From an uncultured Alphaproteobacteria bacterium (GTDB lineage Bacteria > Pseudomonadota > Alphaproteobacteria > RF32 > CAG-239), in NCBI GenBank assembly GCA_945835885.1, contig CAMAJR010000007.1:1-34116 (forward strand): a stretch of DNA of 34,116 nt. Reading direction: 5' to 3'. This document shows, in pieces, positions 21,827 through 30,961 of the stretch. A program made the position numbers and the translations under genes. Under the pieces are notes generated by a model. That model saw nothing but the letters and a program-made list of their open reading frames with translations. It made no database searches and was not told where the DNA came from. Numbering within the stretch: the stretch's first letter is position 1; every line of letters starts with the position of its first letter.

Positions 21827-22300
21827 TTAAAGCCATTTGACTTCTAAGATTTCGTATTCTTTTTTGCCGCTCGGCGCCGTGTATTCAACAATATCATCTT
21901 TTTCTTTGCCGATAAGGGCGCGGGCAAGCGGTGAGGACAGCGAGATTTTATGCTTTTCGATATCTGCTTCATAATCACCGACAATTTGATATTCGCTTTT
22001 TTCATCGGTATCGGTATTGGCTAACAGAACCGTTGCACCGAAACGCACAGTGTTACCGCTCATAGCGGTCGGGTCTATTACTTGCGCGCGACTGATGACG
22101 GCTTCGAGTTCCTGAATACGGCCTTCATTAAAACTTTGTTTTTCTTTTGCGGCAGAATATTCGGCATTTTCTGACAAATCACCTTTAGCGCGAGCTTCGG
22201 CAATTTCGGCGATAATGTTCGGACGCTCAATGCCTTTGCGGTTTTTTAATTCTTGCTCCAAAAGAGCATAGCCGACTTTTGTTAGCGGAAACTTTTCCAT
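21827..22300 (-). CDS. greA: Transcription elongation factor GreA
   Basis: MEKFPLTKVGYALLEQELKNRKGIERPNIIAEIAEARAKGDLSENAEYSAAKEKQSFNEGRIQELE. Confidence 0.96.
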   Translation of the reverse strand: MEKFPLTKVGYALLEQELKNRKGIERPNIIAEIAEARAKGDLSENAEYSAAKEKQSFNEGRIQELEAVISRAQVIDPTAMSGNTVRFGATVLLANTDTDEKSEYQIVGDYEADIEKHKISLSSPLARALIGKEKDDIVEYTAPSGKKEYEILEVKWL

Positions 22301-22558
22301 TTTATTCTCCTTTACAAATAAAAAGCACCTATATTGCGATATAGGTCTCTATTGATTAAAGTTAAAAAATCCGACTGCCGAACAAATATTCGCAGCCGTT
22401 CATAATAAATTTATATTATTCTGAATAAAAATAAAATCAAGTATTTTTTTTTGCTTTTTATCTTCCGAATTTTTATTCTTTACTTTTGGGGCGCAATCAA
22501 TTATACTTACGTTAATAAAAATACGTTTTATTTAACAAAATTGTTGAAAAAGCAAGCA

Positions 22559-22702
22559 CATCATTCTGAGCCAAAGGCGAAGGAGGCAAAGACGTCCTTG
22601 GACAATCTCCTAAGACGCCGTGCAATCACCGTATTTATAACGCCCGAGGCCGCACGGCGCGAGAGGAGATTCTTACGTCGGCATTCGCCTCCTCAGGATG
22701 AT
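22559..22702 (+). repeat. Dispersed palindromic element, copy E3 (most complete)
   Basis: CATCATTCTGAGCC...GCCGCACGGCG...GATTCTTACGTCGGCATTCGCCTCCTCAGGATGAT; imperfect terminal inverted repeats ATCATTCTGAG / ATCATCCTGAG. Confidence 0.8.
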
Positions 22703-22769
22703 ACTCAAGTTCTTTGGGCTTTTTTCAACAAATTCGTTTAATAGAGCGTAAAAATAAAGGAGTAAAAAT

Positions 22770-22925
22770 ATGGATGTTCAGACAATGGCTTTATACGGCG
22801 GCGGCTTGCTGCTTGCTTTGATTTTACTAAAGTTTATTATCAGGATACCTCTGATGCTATTTAAATATGCCGTTCTTGCCGCATTGGCATACGGTGCATA
22901 CTTGCTTTATGTCGGCAATATGTAA
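22770..22925 (+). CDS. 51-aa hydrophobic small protein
   Basis: MDVQTMALYGGGLLLALILLKFIIRIPLMLFKYAVLAALAYGAYLLYVGNM*; AAGGAG seven nt upstream; below the ORF-track length cutoff. Confidence 0.65.
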   Translation: MDVQTMALYGGGLLLALILLKFIIRIPLMLFKYAVLAALAYGAYLLYVGNM

Positions 22926-22953
22926 AAAAAACGTCGTTTTGAAACGACGTTTT
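22924..22953. terminator. Bidirectional hairpin terminator
   Basis: aaaacgtcgtttTGaaacgacgtttt. Confidence 0.75.
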
Positions 22954-22958
22954 AAATG

Positions 22959-23363
22959 TTATTTTTTCGGCATCGGACGTTTTCCGTGCGGTTTTTCCGG
23001 TCGTTTTTGCAACATTGATTCGTATTTTTGCAACTGTTCTTCTGTCAGAATTTTTTTAATTTTTGTTTCGTATTTGTCATATATTTTGCCGGTTTGCTCG
23101 TGTAATGCTTTTATTTGCGAACGTAACGGTGCGGTTTCGGCGATTTTTTGTTCAACAATTTCTTTCCATTTGGCTTTTTGTTCAGCAGAAAGGTTTAATT
23201 CCTTCATCATTGCCATACTCAGACCGCGGTGGTGACGCGGGCTTTTGCGAATATGTTTTTGCATTTCCTGCTGCGCCGGTGCGTTACTTGGTGCGGCAAC
23301 AGATGGTGAAACGTAACCGAAAGAAAGGCATAAAACCGTTAACAAAACAGATAAAATTTTCAT
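22959..23363 (-). CDS. Spy/CpxP (LTXXQ)-like periplasmic protein
   Basis: Signal peptide MKILSVLLTVLCLSFGYVSPSVAA; MKELNLSAEQKAKWKEI...ILTEEQLQKYESM. AAGGAG precedes ATG at 23363. Confidence 0.75.
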   Translation of the reverse strand: MKILSVLLTVLCLSFGYVSPSVAAPSNAPAQQEMQKHIRKSPRHHRGLSMAMMKELNLSAEQKAKWKEIVEQKIAETAPLRSQIKALHEQTGKIYDKYETKIKKILTEEQLQKYESMLQKRPEKPHGKRPMPKK

Positions 23364-23377
23364 AATTTTTCTCCTTA

Positions 23378-23698
23378 TCATATTCTTGTGGTAAAGTAAT
23401 ATTCCACACTTTTGCTTAGTATTTCAATGATTTTGTTGTAGTTTTCCGGTAGATTCATAATCTTATACTTATCGTTTTTATCAAAATGGTATAAAAAACA
23501 TTTGAGAATTGTGCCGTAAATAAAGGCAATTTTTTGTGCGTTACGGCTGATTTCAACATTTTCATCAGCGACCGCGCGAATGGCTTCATAAAGTAATTTA
23601 AATGATTCTTTATTAAAAACGGATTTTTCGTGTAAAAAATACAGAAAACTACCGTCTTTTTCTTCAAAATTATCCTTTAAAATCTGTTTGTTATCCAT
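23378..23698 (-). CDS. Hypothetical protein
   Basis: 106-aa ORF directly upstream of the Spy-like gene. Confidence 0.5.
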   Translation of the reverse strand: MDNKQILKDNFEEKDGSFLYFLHEKSVFNKESFKLLYEAIRAVADENVEISRNAQKIAFIYGTILKCFLYHFDKNDKYKIMNLPENYNKIIEILSKSVEYYFTTRI

Positions 23699-23812
23699 TT
23701 TGTTGCCTCTAATACTGTATTTAAACTATACGATACGCTTAAAAAAAAAGTTAATAAAAAGATTGTTTTTTTGCAAGATTAAAGCTATTATTTTTTTGAA
23801 GGAGAAAATAAA

Positions 23813-24196
23813 ATGATTCCGCGTATTGTTGTCGGCGTGTTGTTGGCGTATTTGTTGATTGCGTATTATCCGCTGGTGTTGCAAGGGTTGCCGTATTTTG
23901 TGATGCTGGCACTCGGTGTTGCGGCGTTTTGGTGTTTGCGTGCCGCACCGGCTTTGGCCGAACCGTTTGGTTACGGCATTTTAATTGTGTTGCTGTGTTA
24001 TATGGTGTTTTTGTTTTTACGGCGCAAAGACAAACTCAAAGAAATCGTGCAAAATGCCCGACAGAAAAAAATACATTTGCCGGTTGCCGAGATTCCGCAA
24101 CATCCGCAACTGAGCGTAATTTTAACACTTGTGCTTTATACACTCGGGCTGACATTCGTGCTTTATTTACTTATTTTGCTGATTTATGTGCAATAA
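23813..24196 (+). CDS. Hypothetical multi-TM membrane protein
   Basis: 127 aa, four hydrophobic segments, SD AAGGAG. Confidence 0.7.
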   Translation: MIPRIVVGVLLAYLLIAYYPLVLQGLPYFVMLALGVAAFWCLRAAPALAEPFGYGILIVLLCYMVFLFLRRKDKLKEIVQNARQKKIHLPVAEIPQHPQLSVILTLVLYTLGLTFVLYLLILLIYVQ

Positions 24197-24203
24197 AAAA
24201 ATA

Positions 24204-24767
24204 CTAAGACAAGTTTAGACCGTGCAGAGTTGCTTCAAAGTCATCTCTTTGCGGTGAACACAGGTATGCACCGACTTTGACGTCATCTTCATCGTGAATT
24301 AAATAAAATTTGCGCAGCTGAACATAGTTTTCGCCGTCGAGCGAATAGCTTGCAATATAGCATCCTTTGCGTTTTTTCAAACGATACCAAACGTGCGTTA
24401 CACCTTGCGGCAACGGAACAGTCGCCAAATCAGAATATCCGGCGTTGGTCAGACACGAGGCGAGCATCGGTGTATCTTCATTTTCATACATTATTGAGCT
24501 TTTGAACCAATTATTAACATCGGTGCGAAGCATAATACCACATTGGTCAAATGCACCCGGTGTGTCAAAACTCCAATCCAAATCACAACAAAAGTCGCCC
24601 AAAACAAAGCTGTAAAAAAAATGTCCGTCGTCTTTGCGAAAGTCATAGCGCGCGCAACACCAAAAGTCTGTGCGATATTTAGCGATAACGTGCATACCGA
24701 CTTCATCAAAACGCACACGTTGCGGCTCGTTGTGCCAATCAAATTCTTTTAAGGTTTCGAGCAGCAT
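24204..24767 (-). CDS. DUF1349-type (concanavalin-like fold) protein
   Basis: FDQCGIMLRTDVNNWFKSSIMYEN...WYRLKKRKGCYIASYSLDGENYVQLRKFYL...VKVGAYLCSPQ. Confidence 0.75.
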   Translation of the reverse strand: MLLETLKEFDWHNEPQRVRFDEVGMHVIAKYRTDFWCCARYDFRKDDGHFFYSFVLGDFCCDLDWSFDTPGAFDQCGIMLRTDVNNWFKSSIMYENEDTPMLASCLTNAGYSDLATVPLPQGVTHVWYRLKKRKGCYIASYSLDGENYVQLRKFYLIHDEDDVKVGAYLCSPQRDDFEATLHGLNLS

Positions 24768-25696
24768 TAAAAACTCCTGACTGCATAATTGGTAATACTG
24801 TCTGCTGCTTTTTCTAATTCGGCGGACGGTTTTTTCGGTAAAACGATTTGCAATGTGACAATCTCATCGCCTTCTTCGTTGTTAGCTTTAATGCCTTGTC
24901 CTTTGAGGCGAAGTTTTTCTCCGCTTGACGACATTGGCGGAATGGTTACCATTACTTTGCCGTTAATGGTCGGAACCGTGATTTTCGCGCCTTTAACCGC
25001 TTCTATCAGGGAAATCGGCAAGTCAAGTAAAATATTCAGGTGCTCAGACTTGAAATACGGGTGTTCGTCAACATTTAACGTAATCAGTCCGTCGCCTTTT
25101 TCACCGCCGTTGACACCGTCATTACCCATACCTTTTAAGCGCAAAATTTGACCGCTTTGAGCACCTGCTGGAATTTTGATGTTGATATTTTTGCCGTTTA
25201 GTTTAATTTGCTTGTTGCCGCCGCGTGCCGCATCTAAAAAGTCGATGTGCAAATTATACGAAACATTTTGCCCTTTGCGTCCGCGCGGTGTTTGTGCGCC
25301 GCCGGTGAATTGCGAAAAAATATCATCGCCGAAAATAGAAGAAAAATCAAAATGTTGGTCACCAAATCCTTTGGTGCTGGTGCGTTGTCTGAATTTGCCG
25401 CCGAAAGGATTTGCGCCGCCAAAACCGCCAAAACCGCCGTCTGTCCCGAAACCGGCACCGTAACCGGTCGGTTTGCCGTCGGCATCTATCTCTCCACGGT
25501 CGTATTTTGTGCGTTTTTCCGGGTTGCCGATAATGTCATAGGCGTTTGAAATTTCCTTAAATTTTTCGGCTGCGGATTTATCATCTTTGTTTAAATCCGG
25601 ATGATATTGTCGAGCTAATTTTCGATACGCCGATTTTATCTCGGCCTCCGTTGCCGCTTTGGTAACACCTAAAATTTGGTATAAGTCCTTTGTCAT
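24767..25696 (-). CDS. CbpA-like DnaJ-family co-chaperone (no zinc-finger domain)
   Basis: J-domain [36 protein letters not shown] (HPD); G/F-rich region; DnaJ C-terminal domain. Confidence 0.92.
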   Translation of the reverse strand: MTKDLYQILGVTKAATEAEIKSAYRKLARQYHPDLNKDDKSAAEKFKEISNAYDIIGNPEKRTKYDRGEIDADGKPTGYGAGFGTDGGFGGFGGANPFGGKFRQRTSTKGFGDQHFDFSSIFGDDIFSQFTGGAQTPRGRKGQNVSYNLHIDFLDAARGGNKQIKLNGKNINIKIPAGAQSGQILRLKGMGNDGVNGGEKGDGLITLNVDEHPYFKSEHLNILLDLPISLIEAVKGAKITVPTINGKVMVTIPPMSSSGEKLRLKGQGIKANNEEGDEIVTLQIVLPKKPSAELEKAADSITNYAVRSF

Positions 25697-25733
25697 GATA
25701 TCTTTTCCCTAATCATAATATATAGGAAGAAAA

Positions 25734-26144
25734 TCAGCGTATTGCAAGGTCAATACATTCAAAGGTGACCCTTCTTCTGTGATTTTTGTTCATATACATA
25801 TCGCGTAAATATGCGCTCTGTGCCGGATTGATTTCATAGCAATATTGCGATGCCAACATAGCGACTTGGTCTATGCGCACATTGGTATATTCATAAATTA
25901 CATAATTGTCGCCTTTTGCCTTAACCACAATGTTACGGCGATAAAAATCATCGTCGGACGGCTGTTGCATAGCCGCTTCGGCCGGCGTATAGGTATAAAC
26001 TTGTGTCATATCAATATAAGCCGGAGCCGTTTGGACGGCAACAATTTCGGGTTGTTGCGGTTGCGGAGCTTCGGGAGCTTCCGGCTTGGCGATACAAGAA
26101 GCGCACAAAAGCGCAAATAATCCGATAAATGTAAGCTTTTTCAT
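25734..26144 (-). CDS. Small lipoprotein of unknown function
   Basis: MKKLTFIGLFALLCASCIAKPEAPEAPQPQQPE; start 26144. Confidence 0.7.
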   Translation of the reverse strand: MKKLTFIGLFALLCASCIAKPEAPEAPQPQQPEIVAVQTAPAYIDMTQVYTYTPAEAAMQQPSDDDFYRRNIVVKAKGDNYVIYEYTNVRIDQVAMLASQYCYEINPAQSAYLRDMYMNKNHRRRVTFECIDLAIR

Positions 26145-26315
26145 AAATCCCTCTCTTGAAGATAATCTTTCAGCCATAAATCTTAAGATGAGTATATAAT
26201 ACAATGGGTTAAACAATCATTAACGCTGTTTTACCCAAGCTGAAATGATTTTTCTTGCTAAATTTGCGTGAAAGCATATATTTAAGGTCAAGATTAATGA
26301 ATGCGGAGTGTTTGT

Positions 26316-27290
26316 ATGGTTAAAACAATTTGGAGTTTGATGGATGACCGGCGCGGCAGTGTCAGTCAGGCACGCGGTGTGTTAAAAGCGCTGAATCCCA
26401 AAAAATTTACCATTGTTGAAAAAAATATTGTATATACGCGTTTTGCCGGTCTTCCGAACTGGTTGCGCGGACGCACGCTTTTGGGTGTGTCGGCAGAAAG
26501 CCGGAAGATGCTGCAACCGCCGTTTCCGGATTATGTGCTGTCTATCAGTCGTCGCACCGCTCCGATAGCACGCTATATCAAAAAATATTCGCCGCAGACC
26601 AAAATAATTCAGCTGATGCACTCCGGTAATGCCGGTTTAGACGAGTTTGATTTAGTAGTGGTGCCGGAGCACGATAAAAATAAAAAACAGTGCGAAAATA
26701 TTCATTACATTGTCGGTTGTCCGCATCAGGTTACACCTCAATATCTTAATGAAGCGCGCATAAAATGGCAACCGGTATTTGCAAAGTTACCGCAACCGCT
26801 GACGGCAGTAGTTATCGGCGGGTCAATTAAGGGGAAACCGTTTCCGCTTGATGATGTGCGGGCTTTATGCCGTGAAATTAAGGTTCTTAAACAAAAAATC
26901 GGCGGTTCTGTTTTGATTACGACTTCGCGGCGCACCGGTGCCGAAGCGGATAAAATCATTAAAGAAGAATTGGCTGAATTGCCGCAATATGCTTATTTTT
27001 GGGGTGATTCGCGCGAGAATCCGTATGCCGGTTTTTTGGCCTGTGCCGATAACATTGTGATTACGGCGGATTCGGTTTCAATGTGTTGTGAGGCGACAGG
27101 AACCGGCAAACCGATTTATTTGTTTGTTGGCGGTAATCATTGGCTGACTCAAAAACACCGACGTTTTGCACAATCGCTGATTGATAAAAAATGCGCAATT
27201 TTGATTGACAGTAAAAACTCTGACGGCTTTTTGCCGCAACAGCGCTTAAATGCGGCACAAGAAGTTGCCGATTTAATTGAAAATTTATAA
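26316..27290 (+). CDS. ELM1 / mitochondrial-fission-like family protein
   Basis: MVKTIWSLMDDRRGSVSQARGVLKAL...ITADSVSMCCEATGTGKPIYLF; SD GGAG before 26316. Confidence 0.82.
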   Translation: MVKTIWSLMDDRRGSVSQARGVLKALNPKKFTIVEKNIVYTRFAGLPNWLRGRTLLGVSAESRKMLQPPFPDYVLSISRRTAPIARYIKKYSPQTKIIQLMHSGNAGLDEFDLVVVPEHDKNKKQCENIHYIVGCPHQVTPQYLNEARIKWQPVFAKLPQPLTAVVIGGSIKGKPFPLDDVRALCREIKVLKQKIGGSVLITTSRRTGAEADKIIKEELAELPQYAYFWGDSRENPYAGFLACADNIVITADSVSMCCEATGTGKPIYLFVGGNHWLTQKHRRFAQSLIDKKCAILIDSKNSDGFLPQQRLNAAQEVADLIENL

Positions 27291-27370
27291 AAAAATTATG
27301 GATTTGTTAAGAGTTTGTGTTTATAATGCTTTTCCAGTGGCAATATATCATTCGTGAAAGGAATTTTTAA

Positions 27371-27832
27371 ATGGTAAAAGCAAAATCAAAAACAAACACA
27401 AACACAAATTCTTCTAACAAAACAAATACAACAACCTCAAATACTTCTAACAACAGCTCTTGGAAAATAGCCGTTGTTGATGTTATGTCGATTATCAACA
27501 ATTCTCAAGATGTTGCAACTTTACGCCAAAATCATGCGGTTCGCTCTCAAGAACTTTCGCAATGGTTGCAATTGGCTCAAGCAGAAGTTAATAATCAAAC
27601 CGATGCTCAAACAAAGCAAAACTTGTTCCAAAAATATAATGCCGAATTTGCGCAAAGGAGAAATTTGGTAAATCAGATGTATCAACAAGAATTGGCAACT
27701 GTTGACCAAAACATTTCCAAAACGATTATTGATGAAGCCAATAAATTGGGTTATAATATGGTTCTGGCTAAAAATGTTGTGGTTTGCGGCGGTGATGATA
27801 TTACCGATGAAGTTCGCAAGCTGATTAAATAA
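27371..27832 (+). CDS. OmpH/Skp-like coiled-coil protein with low-complexity N-terminus
   Basis: IAVVDVMSIINNSQDVATLRQNHAVRSQELSQWLQLAQAEVN...ANKLGYNMVLAKNVVVCGGDDITDEVRKLI. Confidence 0.75.
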   Translation: MVKAKSKTNTNTNSSNKTNTTTSNTSNNSSWKIAVVDVMSIINNSQDVATLRQNHAVRSQELSQWLQLAQAEVNNQTDAQTKQNLFQKYNAEFAQRRNLVNQMYQQELATVDQNISKTIIDEANKLGYNMVLAKNVVVCGGDDITDEVRKLIK

Positions 27833-27849
27833 TTTTTTAATACAGCGTT

Positions 27850-27880
27850 TAAAAAGCCGTCCTTTCGGACGGTTTTTTTG
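27850..27880 (+). terminator. Rho-independent terminator
   Basis: aaaaagccgtccTTTCggacggttttttt. Confidence 0.85.
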
Positions 27881-27964
27881 TTTTGTTCGCTCGATTAAAC
27901 GAATTTGTTGAAATAAACTTGGTTTCGCTTTGAGTTTCGGTAATTTTCTTTAAAGAGTAATGCC

Positions 27965-28255
27965 GTGCAGAAAGTTTTTGTTGCTTTATTATCGGTCAAT
28001 TCGGCATATGCTGTTGAAAATTATGAATTAGCGGGAGAAAATTATTCATACGGATTTAATTGATATGGTGCGGGAGAGAGTATTTCTATGCTCGACGAAA
28101 AAGAATTAAGTCCGTTTAATGTTCGGAAGGATTATATTTTTCCGCTTTATACTGCCGCAAAAAAATGGGCAAGCGTGCTTAAAGCGCCGAATAACAATGA
28201 GCCGGTCACTTATAGTACTGAATTTTTACTTCAACCGGTCAATTTCGTTTTGTAA
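27965..28255 (+). pseudogene. Remnant of a secreted-protein gene with in-frame TGA and no 3' portion
   Basis: Frame from GTG at 27965: VQKVFVALLSVNSAYAVENYELAGENYSYGFN*YGAGESISMLDEKELSPFNVRKDYIFPLYTAAKKWASVLKAPNNNEPVTYSTEFLL...; TGA at 28061-28063. Confidence 0.5.
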
Positions 28256-28849
28256 ATTTGCTAAAAACTTACCGGCGTGCGCACCGTCCATCTGCGTATG
28301 GTGGAATTGGAACGAAATCGGCAGATAATACCGAAACCACCGCTTTTTATAACGTCCCCAAATCATAAACGGATTGTTGAAAATCCCGCTGTTCATACCT
28401 ACCGCACCGTCAATTTCCGTATCAATAATCGCCGAAGTGCCGATAACCATGCTATCCGCGGACAAATCGCGATCAGCGCAACTTTGTGCAACTTCCGCCG
28501 TCCATTTGAGATATTCCCGATTAAAAGTTTCCAAGTTGTCGGACTGCAAAATGTCGCACGAACTGACTTCGCCGCTTTTGTTTTTCACAATCGTATTGAC
28601 CGCCAGCGTGTCGTATTGCATCAACTTATCGCCGACCGGAAGCATATAAAACTCTTTTACGGGCGCAGCAGCTTTACCGATGCAAAAATCAAGCAACATA
28701 TTGAATTTGAGATGCCTTTTGGCGCTGATTTTAACCAAATTCGTCACATCAAGGGTTTTGAAAAACGTCACCATCGGGTTTGGCGCCTTCATCCAGAACT
28801 CAAATGCCTTTGCACGCGTTGTTTCCTTAGGATTAACCTCTTTTGCCAT
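28226..28849 (-). CDS. Chloramphenicol-acetyltransferase-like (CatA fold) protein
   Basis: C-terminal ISFQFHHTQMDGAHAGKFLANLQNEI matches the catalytic HHxxxDG motif of type-A CATs; 207 aa. Confidence 0.8.
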   Translation of the reverse strand: MAKEVNPKETTRAKAFEFWMKAPNPMVTFFKTLDVTNLVKISAKRHLKFNMLLDFCIGKAAAPVKEFYMLPVGDKLMQYDTLAVNTIVKNKSGEVSSCDILQSDNLETFNREYLKWTAEVAQSCADRDLSADSMVIGTSAIIDTEIDGAVGMNSGIFNNPFMIWGRYKKRWFRYYLPISFQFHHTQMDGAHAGKFLANLQNEIDRLK

Positions 28850-29315
28850 CGCTATTCTCCTTTAATAAATACTCCAAAAACGCCTGACAACCCTCGTTGA
28901 TGTCGTCATAACTCTCGTCAAAATTGCCGGTATACCAAGGGTCGCGAATGTTGCGCGGGTGGTCCGTAAAATCAAGCAGGCGATAAATTTTACGCTCGGT
29001 ATCTGGGCCGACGAGCGATTGAATGTCCTCAATATTGCTTTCGTCCATCGCCAAAATATAGTCATAATAAGCATAATCGCGCGGACGAATTTGCCGCGAA
29101 TAATGCTCTTCGAACGGAATTTGCATGGCTTTCAGCTTGTCGCGGGTGCCGTGATGAATGCCGGCGTGACATATCTCATTGTAACTTTCAGTTGCGGCAG
29201 AATCAATTTCAAATTTGTCTGCCAAACCGCGCTCCTCAACCATTTGCTTAAACACAAACTGCGCCATCGGCGACCGACAAATATTCCCCAGACATACAAA
29301 CAAAACTTTAATCAT
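28833..29315 (-). CDS. Low-molecular-weight protein tyrosine phosphatase
   Basis: MIKVLFVCLGNICRSPMAQFVFKQ (CX5RS) and IRDPWYTGNFDESYDDI. Confidence 0.93.
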   Translation of the reverse strand: MIKVLFVCLGNICRSPMAQFVFKQMVEERGLADKFEIDSAATESYNEICHAGIHHGTRDKLKAMQIPFEEHYSRQIRPRDYAYYDYILAMDESNIEDIQSLVGPDTERKIYRLLDFTDHPRNIRDPWYTGNFDESYDDINEGCQAFLEYLLKENSDGKRG

Positions 29316-29375
29316 AAACTTTACCTTTCTCAGTGCAATAAACTACGAAATTTTCCGAAAAAAGCAATCAAAAAC

Positions 29376-29407
29376 TCCCCAATTATCTCATTAGGGAGTT
29401 TTTTAGA
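29376..29407. terminator. Hairpin terminator
   Basis: aaaaactccc-caattatctcatta-gggagtttttt. Confidence 0.7.
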
Positions 29408-29736
29408 GTAAAATAATTACGCTTTAACTAGGTCATCTTCGGATACATAAATATTTTTCCAATGTACAAATGTTGCACATTGCTTTAAATAAAATGGCAT
29501 ATTTAAACTAGTGCATTCGCTCAAAATCCTTATGGAATAAGGCTTTCCGCAAAGGGGCGACCAGTAAACAAAAACCTGTTTCACTAGAAAAATGGCGCGG
29601 CTTGCGGCCCCGTATATAAAAAATCGCTGGGAAGGACACGTTAAAATTTTCGGCACCGATGAATATTTTTCTTTTGACATCTCGCATTTTGCGGTGATAA
29701 TTAAAGCAACTAATATTTTTACAAAGGAGATAAAAA

Positions 29737-30081
29737 ATGCCGTACATTGAAGCAAAAATAAGTATTAAACTGGACGAGCGCCAGAAAGATGACCTGCAAA
29801 AGAAGTTGACCGGTGCCGTTTCGGCCGCGTTTGGTAAACCGAAAGCCTATATTATGGCGAACATTGAGGACGATAAATCGTTATATATGGCAGAGCGGAA
29901 CCTTGAAAAAGGTGCCTACATAGCTATTCTCTTGCTGGGCTCGGCATCTAAATCAGCTTGTCAGGGCTTAACCGGCGAAATTTGCGATATTTTGCAAAAC
30001 GATTACGGTATTGACGGCGCAAATGTTTATGTAACCTACCATCCGGCCGACCTCTGGGGCTGGAACGGTGGTATGTTTTAA
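29737..30081 (+). CDS. MIF-superfamily (tautomerase) protein
   Basis: MPYIEAKISIKLDERQKDDLQKKLTGAVSAAFGKPKAYIMANIEDD...NVYVTYHPADLWGWNGGMF; Pro2 and the ending match MIF-like proteins. Confidence 0.85.
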   Translation: MPYIEAKISIKLDERQKDDLQKKLTGAVSAAFGKPKAYIMANIEDDKSLYMAERNLEKGAYIAILLLGSASKSACQGLTGEICDILQNDYGIDGANVYVTYHPADLWGWNGGMF

Positions 30082-30097
30082 GCGCAGTTTATAACCT

Positions 30098-30129
30098 GAA
30101 AAGGCGGTGGGGAAATGCCACCGCCTTTT
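30098..30129 (+). terminator. Rho-independent terminator
   Basis: aaaggcggtggGGAAATGccaccgcctttt. Confidence 0.85.
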
Positions 30130-30139
30130 GTGTTACCGG

Positions 30140-30334
30140 TTATATATACGTGCCGGTTTTGGCGAGATGATGCAATGCGAAATGCCAACCGTCCAATTTT
30201 CTGTATTTCCGGTCACACCAATCGTGTCGCTCATAATAATCAAAAAAATGCTCCGGATTTACCTCCAGAGCTTTTTCCTTAATATATATGTTCGAGTTTA
30301 TGTTGCCAGCCGAAAGCTCGCACCAGTGCCACAA
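30140..30334 (-). CDS. Short ORF, possible remnant of a replication-protein C-terminus
   Basis: 64 aa: ...EVNPEHFFDYYERHDWCDRKYRKLDGWHFALHHL resembles the FxxYYxxxxWxxxxxxxxxWxxA motif common at the C-terminus of phage/plasmid replication proteins. Confidence 0.35.
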   Translation of the reverse strand: MWHWCELSAGNINSNIYIKEKALEVNPEHFFDYYERHDWCDRKYRKLDGWHFALHHLAKTGTYI

Positions 30335-30346
30335 TCATCTGCTTAT

Positions 30347-30364
30347 TTAGGTATTACTACCTAA
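30347..30364. promoter_or_regulatory. Palindromic operator-like site
   Basis: TTAGGTA-TTAC-TACCTAA, perfect 7-bp arms, 38 bp upstream of the 30403 ORF. Confidence 0.4.
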
Positions 30365-30402
30365 CTAAAATAATATAATTCTTATTTAGTAAAGGAGTAG
30401 AG

Positions 30403-30870
30403 ATGGATTATAAAGAAATTATACCAATCAGGGCATTGCGCAAATTTGATGCAATGTGCCTGCATAATGAGTATTTGCGCCAAAATAAAGAATTTCAGCA
30501 ACAGATTTTATCGTGGGCGGCGGATATGCTGAAAGAGGCAAGAGAACACTGGAGAGAATTACATAATGATACTATTGAATCTGTTATAGAATGTCATACG
30601 CGCTCAGAGGCCAAACGAAAATCAGACATTAAAGACCAAAAGTATGCGCCATTTCGGGAATATTTTAAAAAAGTTCAACGAGAACAGTTTGATATTGCTT
30701 TGCAAAATGGCTACAAACTGACGGCAAACAGTTTTGTTGAATGGTTCTTAGCAAATAAAGCAAATGAAATGCAAATACCTTATGTTGAGCAGAATCAAAA
30801 AAACAAATTGAGGCAATTGGCACAACAAAATAATCGCGAATTTAAAAAGCTTCTGCATGATAAAGCTTAA
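30403..30870 (+). CDS. Hypothetical accessory protein
   Basis: 155-aa ORF preceded by AAGGAG; charged and helical. Confidence 0.65.
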   Translation: MDYKEIIPIRALRKFDAMCLHNEYLRQNKEFQQQILSWAADMLKEAREHWRELHNDTIESVIECHTRSEAKRKSDIKDQKYAPFREYFKKVQREQFDIALQNGYKLTANSFVEWFLANKANEMQIPYVEQNQKNKLRQLAQQNNREFKKLLHDKA

Positions 30871-30961
30871 TTTCCGCATGATGTAGGGCATATACAAGCC
30901 GTTTTTCTTCTGTTAGAGTTTTAATCTGAATAGTAATTAAAACTTTTAATAGGAGAATAAA

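Noticed and set aside
22451-22741. 96-aa + ORF and the N-terminal extension of the 12967-13926 ORF
   Set aside because: Both translate the dispersed palindromic element (HHSEPKAKEAK..., MAQNVITPRAARRRMRFSRRH), not genuine protein.
21356-28255. TGA reassigned to Trp, suggested by in-frame TGA in two gene-like regions and rare TGA stops
   Set aside because: Intact core genes use TGG and show no internal TGA, one of the two regions also has a frameshift, and TAA preference is normal for a low-GC genome. prfB presence and a tRNA search would settle it.
28277-28900. 207-aa + strand ORF
   Set aside because: Exact antisense of the CAT-like gene, which has a recognisable catalytic motif.
29417-29755. 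112-aa reverse ORF between the phosphatase and MIF-like genes
   Set aside because: No convincing SD or family resemblance; possibly real from ATG 29680 but not supportable from sequence alone.
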